Assembly (NCBI RefSeq): GCF_030053415.1
Contig: NZ_JASGBJ010000001.1
Coordinates: 1,574,394 to 1,638,393, forward strand
DNA: 64,000 nt
Direction: 5' to 3'
From: Marinobacter sp. CHS3-4
GTDB taxonomy: Bacteria > Pseudomonadota > Gammaproteobacteria > Pseudomonadales > Oleiphilaceae
The translations under genes and the position numbers were made by a program. Every line of letters starts with the position of its first letter. Within the stretch, counting starts at the first letter, position 1. This document shows, piece after piece, positions 56,019 through 64,000 of this stretch. The notes below the pieces were generated by a model that saw only the letters and a program-made list of their open reading frames with translations, made no database searches and was not told where the DNA came from.

Positions 56019-57245
56019 ATGGGCGACTTTTATCAGAACGGAATAATAACAACTCTCCACAACCTCGTCCGCCGTCCGGTGGAGGATCTTGAAAAGGAGC
56101 TGATGAGTTTTCGCAAAGAGCGGCCGATGTCGCTGGTGCTTCCATCGCTTTATTCGGAGTTAGAGGGGCCTGCGCTCAAAAACATTGTGAGTGAGCTTGC
56201 CAAGGTTCCCTATCTGGAACAGATCGTGATCGGTCTTGATCAGGCAAACGAGGAACAATACCGCCACGCGCTCGAGTATTTTTCTGAGCTTCCGCAGCAT
56301 GTTCGGGTTCTTTGGAACGACGGTCCGAGACTTCGGGCGCTGGATCTCAAGCTACGCGAGCAAGGCCTTGCGCCGACTGAAATGGGCAAAGGCCGCAACG
56401 TCTGGTATTGCTTTGGATACACCCTGGCGGCCGGGCGCAGCAAAGCGGTGGCCTTGCACGACTGCGACATCCTGACGTATTCCCGTGATCTTGTTGCGCG
56501 ATTGATTTACCCGGTGGCCAACCCGGGTTTCAACTACATGTTTTGCAAGGGGTACTATGCTCGGGTCGCCGAGGGAAACATGAATGGGCGAGTCAGCCGC
56601 TTGCTGGTTACGCCTCTGATTCGTGCCCTCAAGAAAGTGGCCGGCCCGAACGACTATCTGGATTACCTGGACAGCTTCCGTTATCCCTTGGCGGGTGAAT
56701 TTTCATTCCGTACCGACGTCATCAACGACCTCCGCATTCCCAGCGACTGGGGGCTGGAAGTGGGGGTGCTGTCAGAGATGAAGCGGAACTACGCCACCAA
56801 TCGTTTGTGCCAGGTGGACATCGCAGACACCTATGACCACAAACATCAGGATCTATCGCCGGAGGATGCCAGCCGCGGGCTCTCAAAAATGAGCACGGAC
56901 ATCAGCAAGGCGCTGTTCCGTAAACTCGCAACCAACGGCGAGATTTTCTCCAACGAGAAATTCCGAACCATCAAGGCTACCTATTATCGGATCGCCCTGG
57001 ACTTCATCGAGACCTATCAAAGCGACGCCGTTATCAACGGCCTGAGCTTTGATCGGCACAAGGAAGAAAAAGCGGTGGAGTTGTTCGCGCAGAATGTGAT
57101 GCGCGCAGGCGCCTATTTTCTGGATAACCCGATGGATACGCCTTTCATTCCAAGCTGGAACCGGGTCACCAGTGCTATGCCGGACATTAAGGCTGAGCTG
57201 ATGGAGGCCGTTGAACTGGACAACGAGGAGTACGCTCGCCCGTGA
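56019..57245 (+). CDS. gpgS: Glucosyl-3-phosphoglycerate synthase
   Basis: The 408-residue retaining glycosyltransferase is of the GpgS type. It has the nucleotide-sugar metal motif HDCDI (Asp148-Cys-Asp150), the start FYQNGIITTLHNL and the C-terminal WNRVTSAMPD. It joins glucose from NDP-glucose to 3-phosphoglycerate, the first step of glucosylglycerate synthesis. RBS AGGAG-like. The stop codon overlaps the start of the phosphorylase gene by four bases. Confidence 0.9.
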   Translation: MGDFYQNGIITTLHNLVRRPVEDLEKELMSFRKERPMSLVLPSLYSELEGPALKNIVSELAKVPYLEQIVIGLDQANEEQYRHALEYFSELPQHVRVLWNDGPRLRALDLKLREQGLAPTEMGKGRNVWYCFGYTLAAGRSKAVALHDCDILTYSRDLVARLIYPVANPGFNYMFCKGYYARVAEGNMNGRVSRLLVTPLIRALKKVAGPNDYLDYLDSFRYPLAGEFSFRTDVINDLRIPSDWGLEVGVLSEMKRNYATNRLCQVDIADTYDHKHQDLSPEDASRGLSKMSTDISKALFRKLATNGEIFSNEKFRTIKATYYRIALDFIETYQSDAVINGLSFDRHKEEKAVELFAQNVMRAGAYFLDNPMDTPFIPSWNRVTSAMPDIKAELMEAVELDNEEYARP

Positions 57246-58972
57246 GCCATCAACTGCACCACAAACTGGCTACCATGCTGGAGATTGTATATCCGGCGCT
57301 GGATACGCCTGCACTGGCCACGCAGCTGCTCGAAACTATGGGCATCGCGCCTGATGCCCCCGCTCCGCCGCCGCACCAGAACAATTGGGACGAGTCGGAT
57401 GTGATGCTGATCACTTATGCCGACACGGTTCAGGCAGAGGGCGAGAAGCCATTAACAACCCTGTTGCGTTTTCTGGACGACTGCCTTTTCGACACTGTGT
57501 CGGTGGTGCATCTGCTGCCATTTTTCCCGTACAGCTCGGATGACGGCTTTTCGGTAATGGACTACCTGGCGGTGAATGAATCCCACGGCGAGTGGTCAGA
57601 CGTAGAAGCCATCGCCGGGCGCTATAAGGTGATGGCAGATCTGGTGCTCAACCACATGTCGGCGCGCAGTCGGTGGTTCGAGAACTTCAGGAAGCGGATT
57701 GATCCGGGCAAGGATTATTTTTTCGAGGCACGGCCCAGTGATGATCTCAGCGCGGTTGTGCGCCCCAGAACATCGCCACTGCTGAATGCCGTCCAGACAG
57801 AAGACGGTGAGCGATACGTCTGGTGTACCTTCAGCGAAGATCAGGTGGATCTGAATTTTGCCAACCCACAGGTGTTGAACGAGTTCGCCGGCATCATCCG
57901 ATATTATCTGGAGCAGGGCGTTACCTACTTCCGGATGGACGCCGTGGCGTTTCTCTGGAAAGAAGTGGGCACACCGTCCATCCACCTTCAGCAAACCCAC
58001 GAACTGATCAAAATTTTACGCCTGTTGATTGAACACCACACACCGCAGAGTGTGGTTATTACAGAAACCAACGTCCCAAACCGGGAAAACCTGACGTACT
58101 TTGGCAACGCCAACGAAGCACACGTAATCTACAACTTTTCCCTGCCGCCGCTGCTGATCAATACGCTGGTGACTGGCAACTGCAGACACCTGAAGACCTG
58201 GTTAATGAGCATGCCGCCGGCCCAGATGGGCACAACCTACCTGAACTTCATCGCCTCCCACGACGGTGTGGGTTTGCGTCCGACCGACGGGCTTCTGGAA
58301 GACGATGAAAAGCAGCGGCTGATCAATACCATGGAGTCGTTCGGCGGTAAGGTGTCCTACCGTCGAACACCGGATGGCAAAGACCAGCCCTATGAAATGA
58401 ACATCGCGCTGTTTGACGCACTGAAAGGCACCGCGCACAAGGGCGCCGATCATCTGCAGCTTCAGCGTTTTCTATGTGCGCATACCGTGATGCTGGCGCT
58501 GGAAGGAATTCCCGCGTTTTACATACACAGTATGCTCGGCACAGAGAACGATTTCGACCGCATGGAAAACACCGGGCGCTTCCGTTCCATCAACCGTGCA
58601 CAGTGGCAGATTGATCGCCTGGAAGCGTTGCTTGCAGATCCCCAGAATCATCACCACAAGGTGTTTACAGAACTCAAACGACTGATCGGTATCCGTCGCA
58701 AGCAGCCGGCGTTTCATCCCAATGCAACCCAGTTCACTCTCCATCTGGGGCTGCAACTGTTCGGTTTCTGGCGCCAAAGCATGCGCCGGGATCAATCCAT
58801 TTTCTGCATCCACAACATCACGGACGAGGTACAGGAAGTATCGCTGGCCGAAATCAATCTGATTGGGACGGACCATTGGAAAGATCTGCTTTCTGGCATG
58901 GAGATCGATGACCTGTCGGGCAGTATTGCTCTCAAACCCTACCAAAGTGTGTGGTTGTCCAACCGGGATTAG
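57242..58972 (+). CDS. GH13_18 phosphorylase, probable glucosylglycerate phosphorylase
   Basis: The 576-residue protein belongs to the sucrose-phosphorylase subfamily of GH13. The nucleophile is Asp233 (YFRMDAV), the acid/base Glu275 (VVITETNVPN) and the stabiliser Asp341 (ASHDGVG). GH13_18 includes sucrose, glucosylglycerol and glucosylglycerate phosphorylases. Its overlap with gpgS points to glucosylglycerate, which it would split with phosphate to glucose 1-phosphate and glycerate. Marinobacter is known to hold a related glucosylglycerol enzyme, so specificity needs testing. Confidence 0.85.
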   Translation: MSHQLHHKLATMLEIVYPALDTPALATQLLETMGIAPDAPAPPPHQNNWDESDVMLITYADTVQAEGEKPLTTLLRFLDDCLFDTVSVVHLLPFFPYSSDDGFSVMDYLAVNESHGEWSDVEAIAGRYKVMADLVLNHMSARSRWFENFRKRIDPGKDYFFEARPSDDLSAVVRPRTSPLLNAVQTEDGERYVWCTFSEDQVDLNFANPQVLNEFAGIIRYYLEQGVTYFRMDAVAFLWKEVGTPSIHLQQTHELIKILRLLIEHHTPQSVVITETNVPNRENLTYFGNANEAHVIYNFSLPPLLINTLVTGNCRHLKTWLMSMPPAQMGTTYLNFIASHDGVGLRPTDGLLEDDEKQRLINTMESFGGKVSYRRTPDGKDQPYEMNIALFDALKGTAHKGADHLQLQRFLCAHTVMLALEGIPAFYIHSMLGTENDFDRMENTGRFRSINRAQWQIDRLEALLADPQNHHHKVFTELKRLIGIRRKQPAFHPNATQFTLHLGLQLFGFWRQSMRRDQSIFCIHNITDEVQEVSLAEINLIGTDHWKDLLSGMEIDDLSGSIALKPYQSVWLSNRD

Positions 58973-58987
58973 TGGCAGAATGCGGGC

Positions 58988-60091
58988 ATGTCCGACACTG
59001 CCTCTGCTGCCAAACCGCGCATCTTGCTTCTGTCTGCCTATGATGCAGGCAGCCACCAGCGCTGGCGTGAACAACTGGTGGCCAGCCAGCCACAATTTGA
59101 ATGGCATGTGCTCGCACTTCCGCCGCGATTCTTTCGTTGGCGAATTCGTGGCAACGCACTGACCTGGCTGAGCGAGCCATTGCTGCAAGAGTCATGGGAT
59201 CTGTTGATTGCCACCTCGATGGTGGATCTCGCCACGCTGAAAGGATTCCATCCCCATCTCGGCCGCACCCCCTGCATGCTCTATATGCATGAAAATCAGT
59301 TCGCCTATCCGGACTCTGGCCTGCAGCATTCCAGCGCCGAGCCGCAAATTGTCAACCTGTTCAGCGCGGTCGCCGCAGACCAGGTGCTGTTTAACAGCGA
59401 ATGGAATCGTGACAGCTTTCTGGACGGGGCTTATCAATTTCTGGATAAGATGCCGGACGGTTTGCCAGATGGATTGATTTCAAGGCTACGAGAGAAATCT
59501 TTGGTGCTGCCGGTACCCATTGAAGATCGGCTATTTGTACCCCGCGAGGAGCGGCCAGATGCGGAATGCCCGCACCTGCTATGGAACCACCGGTGGGAGT
59601 ACGACAAAGCCCCGGAGCGGCTGCTGTTATTGTTGGACGAGCTAGCTCGTCTGGGGCAGGATTTTCGGCTGAGCGTGGTGGGGGAGCAGTTTCGACAGGC
59701 GCCGGAAGCCTTTGAACAGATTCGTCATAAGTACGGCGATCGCATCCTGAACTGGGGGTATTTGCCGGACCGATCTGGTTATGACCAGCTTCTGAAGCAG
59801 GCAGATTTTGCGCTTTCCACTGCCTTGCACGATTTTCAGGGGTTGTCGGTGCTGGAAGCCATGGCGTCCGGATGTGTTGCGGTGACGCCGGATCGCCTCG
59901 CCTATCGCGAATATGTGCCTGCGACGCAACGGTTTCCCAGTTGCCCGGATGATCCTGAAGCTGAAGCAAAGGCCGCGGCTGAACTGATACTGGGGCTGAT
60001 TGGACATCGGCCAGAGCCTGAGTCGCCCGAAAGGTGGCGTCTCAGCTATCTTAAAACAATGTATTCTGAAACCATTGCGGGGCTGCTGTGA
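58988..60091 (+). CDS. GTDC1/QTMAN-like glycosyltransferase (DUF3524)
   Basis: The 367-residue protein starts with RILLLSAYDAGSHQRWREQL and has MLYMHENQFAYP, VLFNSEWNRDSFLDGA and NHRWEYDKAPE, as in human GTDC1. GTDC1 has been shown to mannosylate queuosine in tRNA-Asp. The C-terminal half is a GT-B nucleotide-sugar domain (DFQGLSVLEAMASGCV). It sits 15 bases after the phosphorylase gene. Its bacterial acceptor could be tRNA or a solute. Context favours neither strongly. Confidence 0.82.
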   Translation: MSDTASAAKPRILLLSAYDAGSHQRWREQLVASQPQFEWHVLALPPRFFRWRIRGNALTWLSEPLLQESWDLLIATSMVDLATLKGFHPHLGRTPCMLYMHENQFAYPDSGLQHSSAEPQIVNLFSAVAADQVLFNSEWNRDSFLDGAYQFLDKMPDGLPDGLISRLREKSLVLPVPIEDRLFVPREERPDAECPHLLWNHRWEYDKAPERLLLLLDELARLGQDFRLSVVGEQFRQAPEAFEQIRHKYGDRILNWGYLPDRSGYDQLLKQADFALSTALHDFQGLSVLEAMASGCVAVTPDRLAYREYVPATQRFPSCPDDPEAEAKAAAELILGLIGHRPEPESPERWRLSYLKTMYSETIAGLL

Positions 60092-60147
60092 CGGGCGACA
60101 GAGTGCCTGCTAGCTAATAAGCCGACATTGCCTGGGAGAGTGTTTCA

Positions 60148-61113
60148 ATGACAAAAGCCATCCGAATCAATGGGGATGCCTTAAGCTGGGAAGACTGCGA
60201 GCCAATCTCTGAAGTACCAGAGGGTCACGTTGCCATTGATATCGCCTGGACGGCCGTCAACCGCGCAGATCTCATGCAGCGTGCGGGTGTTTACCCACCG
60301 CCGCCAGGTGCGTCAGATATCCTTGGGCTGGAAGCCAGTGGTGTGGTTTCCAGAGTCGGTAAAGGCGTCACTGACTTCAAACCGGGTGACGCAGTGTGCG
60401 CGTTGTTGACCGGAGGCGGATACGCTTCGGAAGTCGTGGTGCCCGCAGTTCAGGTACTGCCGGTGCCCAAGGGATATTCCCTGGAGCAGGCTGCGGCGAT
60501 TCCGGAAGTGTTTGCCACGGCCTGGCTGAATCTCTATCACGAAGCTCAGTTGAAGCCAGGTGAAAAGGTCCTGGTGCATGCGGCGGCCAGTGGCCTGGGA
60601 ACGGCGGTCATTCAGTTGGCCACGGCGTTGGGTAATCCGGTCTTTGCCACTGCAGGGAATGAAGACAAGCTGGAAATCTGTAAGCGTCTGGGCGCTTCCG
60701 GTTTCTGGAATCGCAGCAATGGATCCTTTGTCGAAGCGGTGACCCAGTGGGGCGGCGTCGATATGATTCTGGACCCGGTGGGCGGCAGCTACATTGCAGA
60801 GGATCAGAAAGTTCTGAACGTGGATGGCCGGCTTGTTCTCATAGGTCTGCTTGGCGGGCGAATGGCCGAAGTGGATCTTGGCTTAATGCTGGTCAAGCGT
60901 CAGAGGCTGATTGGCTCGACGCTGCGCTCTCGCACGGTCGTTGACAAGGGAGAGGTGATGGCGGCGCTGTATCAGCATGTCTGGCCATTGCTCAGTGCCC
61001 GGCAGATCGAACCCGTGATCGATCGGTCCTGGCCCATCCAAGAAGCAGAGGCCGCCATGGCCTATGTGGCAGAGAACAAAAACATCGGGAAGGTGTTGTT
61101 AAAAGTGACGTGA
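60148..61113 (+). CDS. PIG3-type NAD(P)H quinone oxidoreductase
   Basis: The 321-residue medium-chain reductase is of the zinc-free quinone-oxidoreductase group. It has AVNRADLMQRAGVYPPPPGASDILGLEASG at the start and the coenzyme-binding loop HAAASGLGTAVIQLA near residue 150. It probably reduces quinones or enals with NADPH. RBS GGGAGAG. It is a single gene after the glucosylglycerate cluster and convergent with a second reductase. Confidence 0.88.
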   Translation: MTKAIRINGDALSWEDCEPISEVPEGHVAIDIAWTAVNRADLMQRAGVYPPPPGASDILGLEASGVVSRVGKGVTDFKPGDAVCALLTGGGYASEVVVPAVQVLPVPKGYSLEQAAAIPEVFATAWLNLYHEAQLKPGEKVLVHAAASGLGTAVIQLATALGNPVFATAGNEDKLEICKRLGASGFWNRSNGSFVEAVTQWGGVDMILDPVGGSYIAEDQKVLNVDGRLVLIGLLGGRMAEVDLGLMLVKRQRLIGSTLRSRTVVDKGEVMAALYQHVWPLLSARQIEPVIDRSWPIQEAEAAMAYVAENKNIGKVLLKVT

Positions 61114-61116
61114 CAT

Positions 61117-61141
61117 TGGCCGGGCGCGAGTGGCCCGGCCA
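61117..61141. terminator. GC-rich hairpin between convergent reductase genes
   Basis: A perfect 9-bp stem TGGCCGGGC/GCCCGGCCA with a 7-base loop lies between two convergent stop codons. There is no T run on either side, so termination would be weak. Confidence 0.4.
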
Positions 61142-61164
61142 TTGCCTGGTTAGCCACCGATCAA

Positions 61165-62193
61165 TCAGTCGGCAACATGAACCAGCTGTTTGCCGAAGTT
61201 CTTCCCTTTCAGCATGCCCTTGAACGCTTCAGTGGCGTTTTCCAGGCCTTCAGCAATGGTTTCCCGATACTTCAGTTCGCCACTGCTGATGCGGTCAGCG
61301 AGGATTGACGTGATTTCCTGGTGCCGATCCTGCCATTCTGTGACCAGAAAAAAGCGGTGTTCCGGAACCGGGTCCAGCGCTTTGAGAATATGGAAGGGCG
61401 TTTCGACAGAATTCATGTCTTCCGCATTATAGGCCGATACGAATCCACAAATCGGCACGCGTGCGCCGGGATTCAGCAGAGGTGCGACTGCACGGGTCAC
61501 TGCACCGCCCACGTTTTCAAAGTACACGTCAATGCCGTCCGGGCAGGCCGCTTTTAAATCGGCTTCCAGATTACCGGCTTTGTAGTCCACACAGGCGTCA
61601 AAGCCCAGTTCCTCGACCACGAATCGGCACTTTTCAGGTCCGCCAGCGACGCCCACCGCACGACATCCTTCTTTCTTGGCGGTCTGTCCTACGACGGTAC
61701 CAACCGGGCCAGAGGCGGCCGACACTACAACGGTTTCGCCGGCTTTGGGTTTGCCCACGTACATCAGGCCGCAATAACCGGTACGACCGGGCATGCCGGC
61801 CACGCCGAGGTAGGTTTGCAGTGGCACATTTGGCTTCTGGTCGATCTTGTAGACCATCTCGGCATTGCCTGGAAACACCACATACTCCTGCCAGCCGGAG
61901 TAGCAGGTCACCAGGTCGCCCACCTGCAAGTCCGGAGAGCGCGATTCCACGATGCGCGCAACGGATTCACCGACGATGACTTCGTCAATGCCAATGGGGT
62001 CCATGTAGCCCTTCGCATCGTTCATGCGTGGGCGCATGTAAGGGTCCAATGATAACCAGAGGACTTTTGCCAGAACCTCGCCGTCTTTGAGTTCCCTTAC
62101 CGGGCGCTCTTCCATGACCAGGTCGCCATCCTGAATCTCGCCCTGGGGGCGTCGCTTGAGGACGATTGCTCGATTGGTGATATCGCTCACAGA
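61165..62193 (-). CDS. NADP-dependent oxidoreductase, CurA/LTB4DH type
   Basis: The 342-residue medium-chain reductase begins at a GTG (62193) with GGAG about ten bases upstream, giving SDITNRAIVLKRRPQGEI. Family signatures are LSLDPYMRPRM, GMPGRTGYCGLMYVGKPKAGETVVVSAASGPVG and FENVGG. It reduces the double bond of enones or similar compounds with NADPH. An in-frame ATG 12 codons upstream is less well supported. Confidence 0.88.
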   Translation of the reverse strand, partial: SVSDITNRAIVLKRRPQGEIQDGDLVMEERPVRELKDGEVLAKVLWLSLDPYMRPRMNDAKGYMDPIGIDEVIVGESVARIVESRSPDLQVGDLVTCYSGWQEYVVFPGNAEMVYKIDQKPNVPLQTYLGVAGMPGRTGYCGLMYVGKPKAGETVVVSAASGPVGTVVGQTAKKEGCRAVGVAGGPEKCRFVVEELGFDACVDYKAGNLEADLKAACPDGIDVYFENVGGAVTRAVAPLLNPGARVPICGFVSAYNAEDMNSVETPFHILKALDPVPEHRFFLVTEWQDRHQEITSILADRISSGELKYRETIAEGLENATEAFKGMLKGKNFGKQLVHVAD

Positions 62194-62284
62194 GTTTCTC
62201 CACTCATCTAATATGGTTTCGTTATGCAACCGGATTAGTGTGAGCTACAACGACGCCGGCGTCAAATCTGCCGATACACGAACG

Positions 62285-64000
62285 TTAACGGGCATTGCCT
62301 CTCAGCTGCTTTACTCTCTCTGCAAGTCTTGCGGCGCTGGCTTCTTCTGGAGAAATTGGCGCTTCCGCAAGAAGCTCAATTCGGGACCAGAATCGCTTGG
62401 GTACATGGGTCATGGCGGTGCCGCCGCAGTGGCTGAAGAAGCTGCCCCAAAGTCCTCGCAGAGCCATGGGAACGACCGGTACCGGATTGCGTTCGAGAAT
62501 CAGTTCCACGCCGTTGCGGAATTTCGCCACTTCGCCATCGGTGGTCAGCCGACCTTCTGGAAAAATGCACACCACATGGCCAGCTTTAAGGTTTTCATCA
62601 ATGCGCTCGAAAGCCGATTCGTAAATGTCGGGTACGGACTTCTTCGAGCCAATGGGTATGGCTCTGGCCATGCGGAAAATGCCGCCCAGAACCGGTGTCT
62701 TGAAAATATTGTGGTCCATCACGAACCGTATTGGCCGGCGTACGGCACCGGCAATGACCAGGGCATCCATGTAGGTAACGTGATTGCAGACCAGCAATAC
62801 CGGCCCTTCATCTGGGATGTTCCGAAGCCCCTCGTGGCGCACCCGATAAATGGTGTGGGACAAAACCCACACGATAAAGCGCAGCACAAACTCGGGCACT
62901 TGCTGGTAGACGAAACCCGCTACCACCAGATTCATGATCGACAGAATCAGGAAGAATTCCGGAATGCTGAGACCCACAATGCCCAGCATGATCACGCCCA
63001 TGATGGCGCTGACCACCATGAAAAGGGCGTTGAAAACGTTCAGGGCCGCAATGACCTGGGCGCGGCGTTCTTCCGGTGTTTCCTTCTGCACAAAGGCGTA
63101 GAGAGGCACAATGAACAGGCCGCCAAAGAATCCAATGCCCAAAAGGTCCAGTACAATGCGGCGATATTCACTGTCGCTCAGGATGGACCACCAGTCGGTA
63201 GGGGACGGGTTGGCTGGCATGCTCAGATACAGATCCACGCCAAACAGGCTCAGCCCTGCCGAGCCGATAGGCACGATGCCCAATTCGATTCGGTGGCCGG
63301 ACAGTCGCTCGCAGGCAACAGAACCAAGGGCGATACCAATGGTAAAGATGGCCAGAAGAAGCGTGACCACTGTTTCGTCGCCCATCAGATCCGTTTGGGC
63401 AAAATTCGGGAACTGAGTGAGGTAGGCGGCTCCGAGAAACCAGAACCAGGAAATAGCCATAATGCACAGCAGGACGGAATAATTATCCGCTGCAACTCGC
63501 ATCAGGTGCCAGGTTTCTTTGAAGGGGTTGAGACCGATGGCTACATCGGTATGAGTCGAACCGGTGACGGGGATCTTCCGTGCCGCAAGGTAGCCCAGAA
63601 TGGCCATGCCCAGTACGCCAATGGCCGCAAGTTGATGCGGGGCGCCGAATCCCATTAACAGTCCCGCGACGATAGTGCCCACCAGAATGGCCACGAACGT
63701 GCCCATCTCAACCAGCGCGTTGCCGCCGACCAGCTCATCATTTCTCAGGACTTGCGGAAGAATCGCGTATTTCACGGGGCCGAAGAAAGTGGATTGTGTC
63801 CCCATCAAAAACAGTAACAGCAACAGCAGCTCATACCATTGGAACCACAGGCCGAAAGCAGCTGCGGCCATGATCAGTATTTCCGCGAGCTTCACCCACC
63901 GGATAAATCCGGACTTTTCATACTTGTCTGCCATCTGTCCGGCGATGCCGGAAAACAGGAAAAACGGCAGAATGAACAGAAACGCAGCGACGTTGACCAC
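62285..64000 (-). CDS. MFS transporter fused to PlsC-type acyltransferase (5' end outside window)
   Basis: At least 571 residues are visible and the N-terminus is cut by the window edge. The first part is an LplT-like MFS domain of about eleven or twelve helices (to about residue 370 of the visible part). The C-terminal 200 residues are a PlsC/LPLAT acyltransferase with HxxxxD (CNHVTYMDALVI) and FPEGRLTTDGEVAKFRNG. Together they resemble the LplT-Aas system that flips and re-acylates lysophospholipids, but the acyl-ACP synthetase domain is not present after the acyltransferase. The frame ends at TAA (62287-62285). Confidence 0.88.
   Translation of the reverse strand: MVNVAAFLFILPFFLFSGIAGQMADKYEKSGFIRWVKLAEILIMAAAAFGLWFQWYELLLLLLFLMGTQSTFFGPVKYAILPQVLRNDELVGGNALVEMGTFVAILVGTIVAGLLMGFGAPHQLAAIGVLGMAILGYLAARKIPVTGSTHTDVAIGLNPFKETWHLMRVAADNYSVLLCIMAISWFWFLGAAYLTQFPNFAQTDLMGDETVVTLLLAIFTIGIALGSVACERLSGHRIELGIVPIGSAGLSLFGVDLYLSMPANPSPTDWWSILSDSEYRRIVLDLLGIGFFGGLFIVPLYAFVQKETPEERRAQVIAALNVFNALFMVVSAIMGVIMLGIVGLSIPEFFLILSIMNLVVAGFVYQQVPEFVLRFIVWVLSHTIYRVRHEGLRNIPDEGPVLLVCNHVTYMDALVIAGAVRRPIRFVMDHNIFKTPVLGGIFRMARAIPIGSKKSVPDIYESAFERIDENLKAGHVVCIFPEGRLTTDGEVAKFRNGVELILERNPVPVVPMALRGLWGSFFSHCGGTAMTHVPKRFWSRIELLAEAPISPEEASAARLAERVKQLRGNAR

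Noticed and set aside
62156-63658. 500-codon plus-strand frame opposite the MFS-acyltransferase gene
   Set aside because: The translation is rich in His, Gln and Asn without any domain, typical of an antisense shadow. The minus-strand protein has clear MFS and PlsC motifs.

Overview
The window looks like a chromosomal segment of a marine gammaproteobacterium close to Marinobacter. This is inferred from gene content and order: a nadK-phosphatase-rhomboid-DUF1315-DUF2797-pepN run as I remember it from Pseudomonas relatives, a fadH-type dienoyl-CoA reductase, a DUF1329/YCF48/MMPL lipid-type export set, a VolA-type lipase and a glucosylglycerate gene set. It is mostly housekeeping sequence. I see no insertion sequence, phage or CRISPR array.

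Layout. 1-3.4 kb: the purE/purK junction carrying a 108-bp inverted-repeat element, a coiled-coil membrane protein, a DUF2846-like lipoprotein, and a tRNA-Val/tRNA-Asp operon. 3.4-8.1 kb: an AraC regulator divergent from fadH, then a coiled-coil protein behind a palindrome-rich leader. 8.2-15 kb: nadK, a metallophosphoesterase, a rhomboid protease, DUF1315, DUF2797 and pepN. Between rhomboid and DUF1315, on the minus strand, lies a strong candidate for an unannotated Fur-controlled small RNA of about 90 nt (10998-11087). 15-24 kb: the DUF1329-YCF48-MMPL set and a TAXI-TRAP transporter. 24-31.6 kb: the translation cluster thrS-infC(AUU start)-rpmI-rplT-pheS-pheT-ihfA-merR. 31.8-35.7 kb: two overlapping c-di-GMP genes, then tRNA-Pro(GGG) on the other strand.

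35.8-47.9 kb: an FMN glutamate-synthase-like protein, a BCCT transporter, a three-gene minus-strand operon (retropepsin-like lipoprotein, inactive transglutaminase with 7 TM segments, ATP-grasp ligase), rmuC, and a second AraC regulator divergent from a CaiB/racemase-family gene. 47.9-54.1 kb: a VolA-like lipase, class I fumarase and SelO. 54.2-60.1 kb: five same-strand genes. The first four can make, degrade and recycle glucosylglycerate, a compatible solute. The fifth resembles queuosine-tRNA mannosyltransferases. 60.1-64 kb: two medium-chain reductases and an MFS-acyltransferase fusion cut by the window edge.

The most interesting signal is the small RNA. A perfect TTGACA box, an 18-bp spacer and TATCAT overlap a near-ideal Fur box. 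They are followed by a 9-bp hairpin, a short unpaired C/U-rich stretch and a strong terminator. The unpaired stretch can pair, over 14 base pairs with one bulge, with the ribosome-binding site of the class I fumarase gene in the same window. Fumarase is an iron-sulfur enzyme of the kind iron-sparing RNAs are known to silence.
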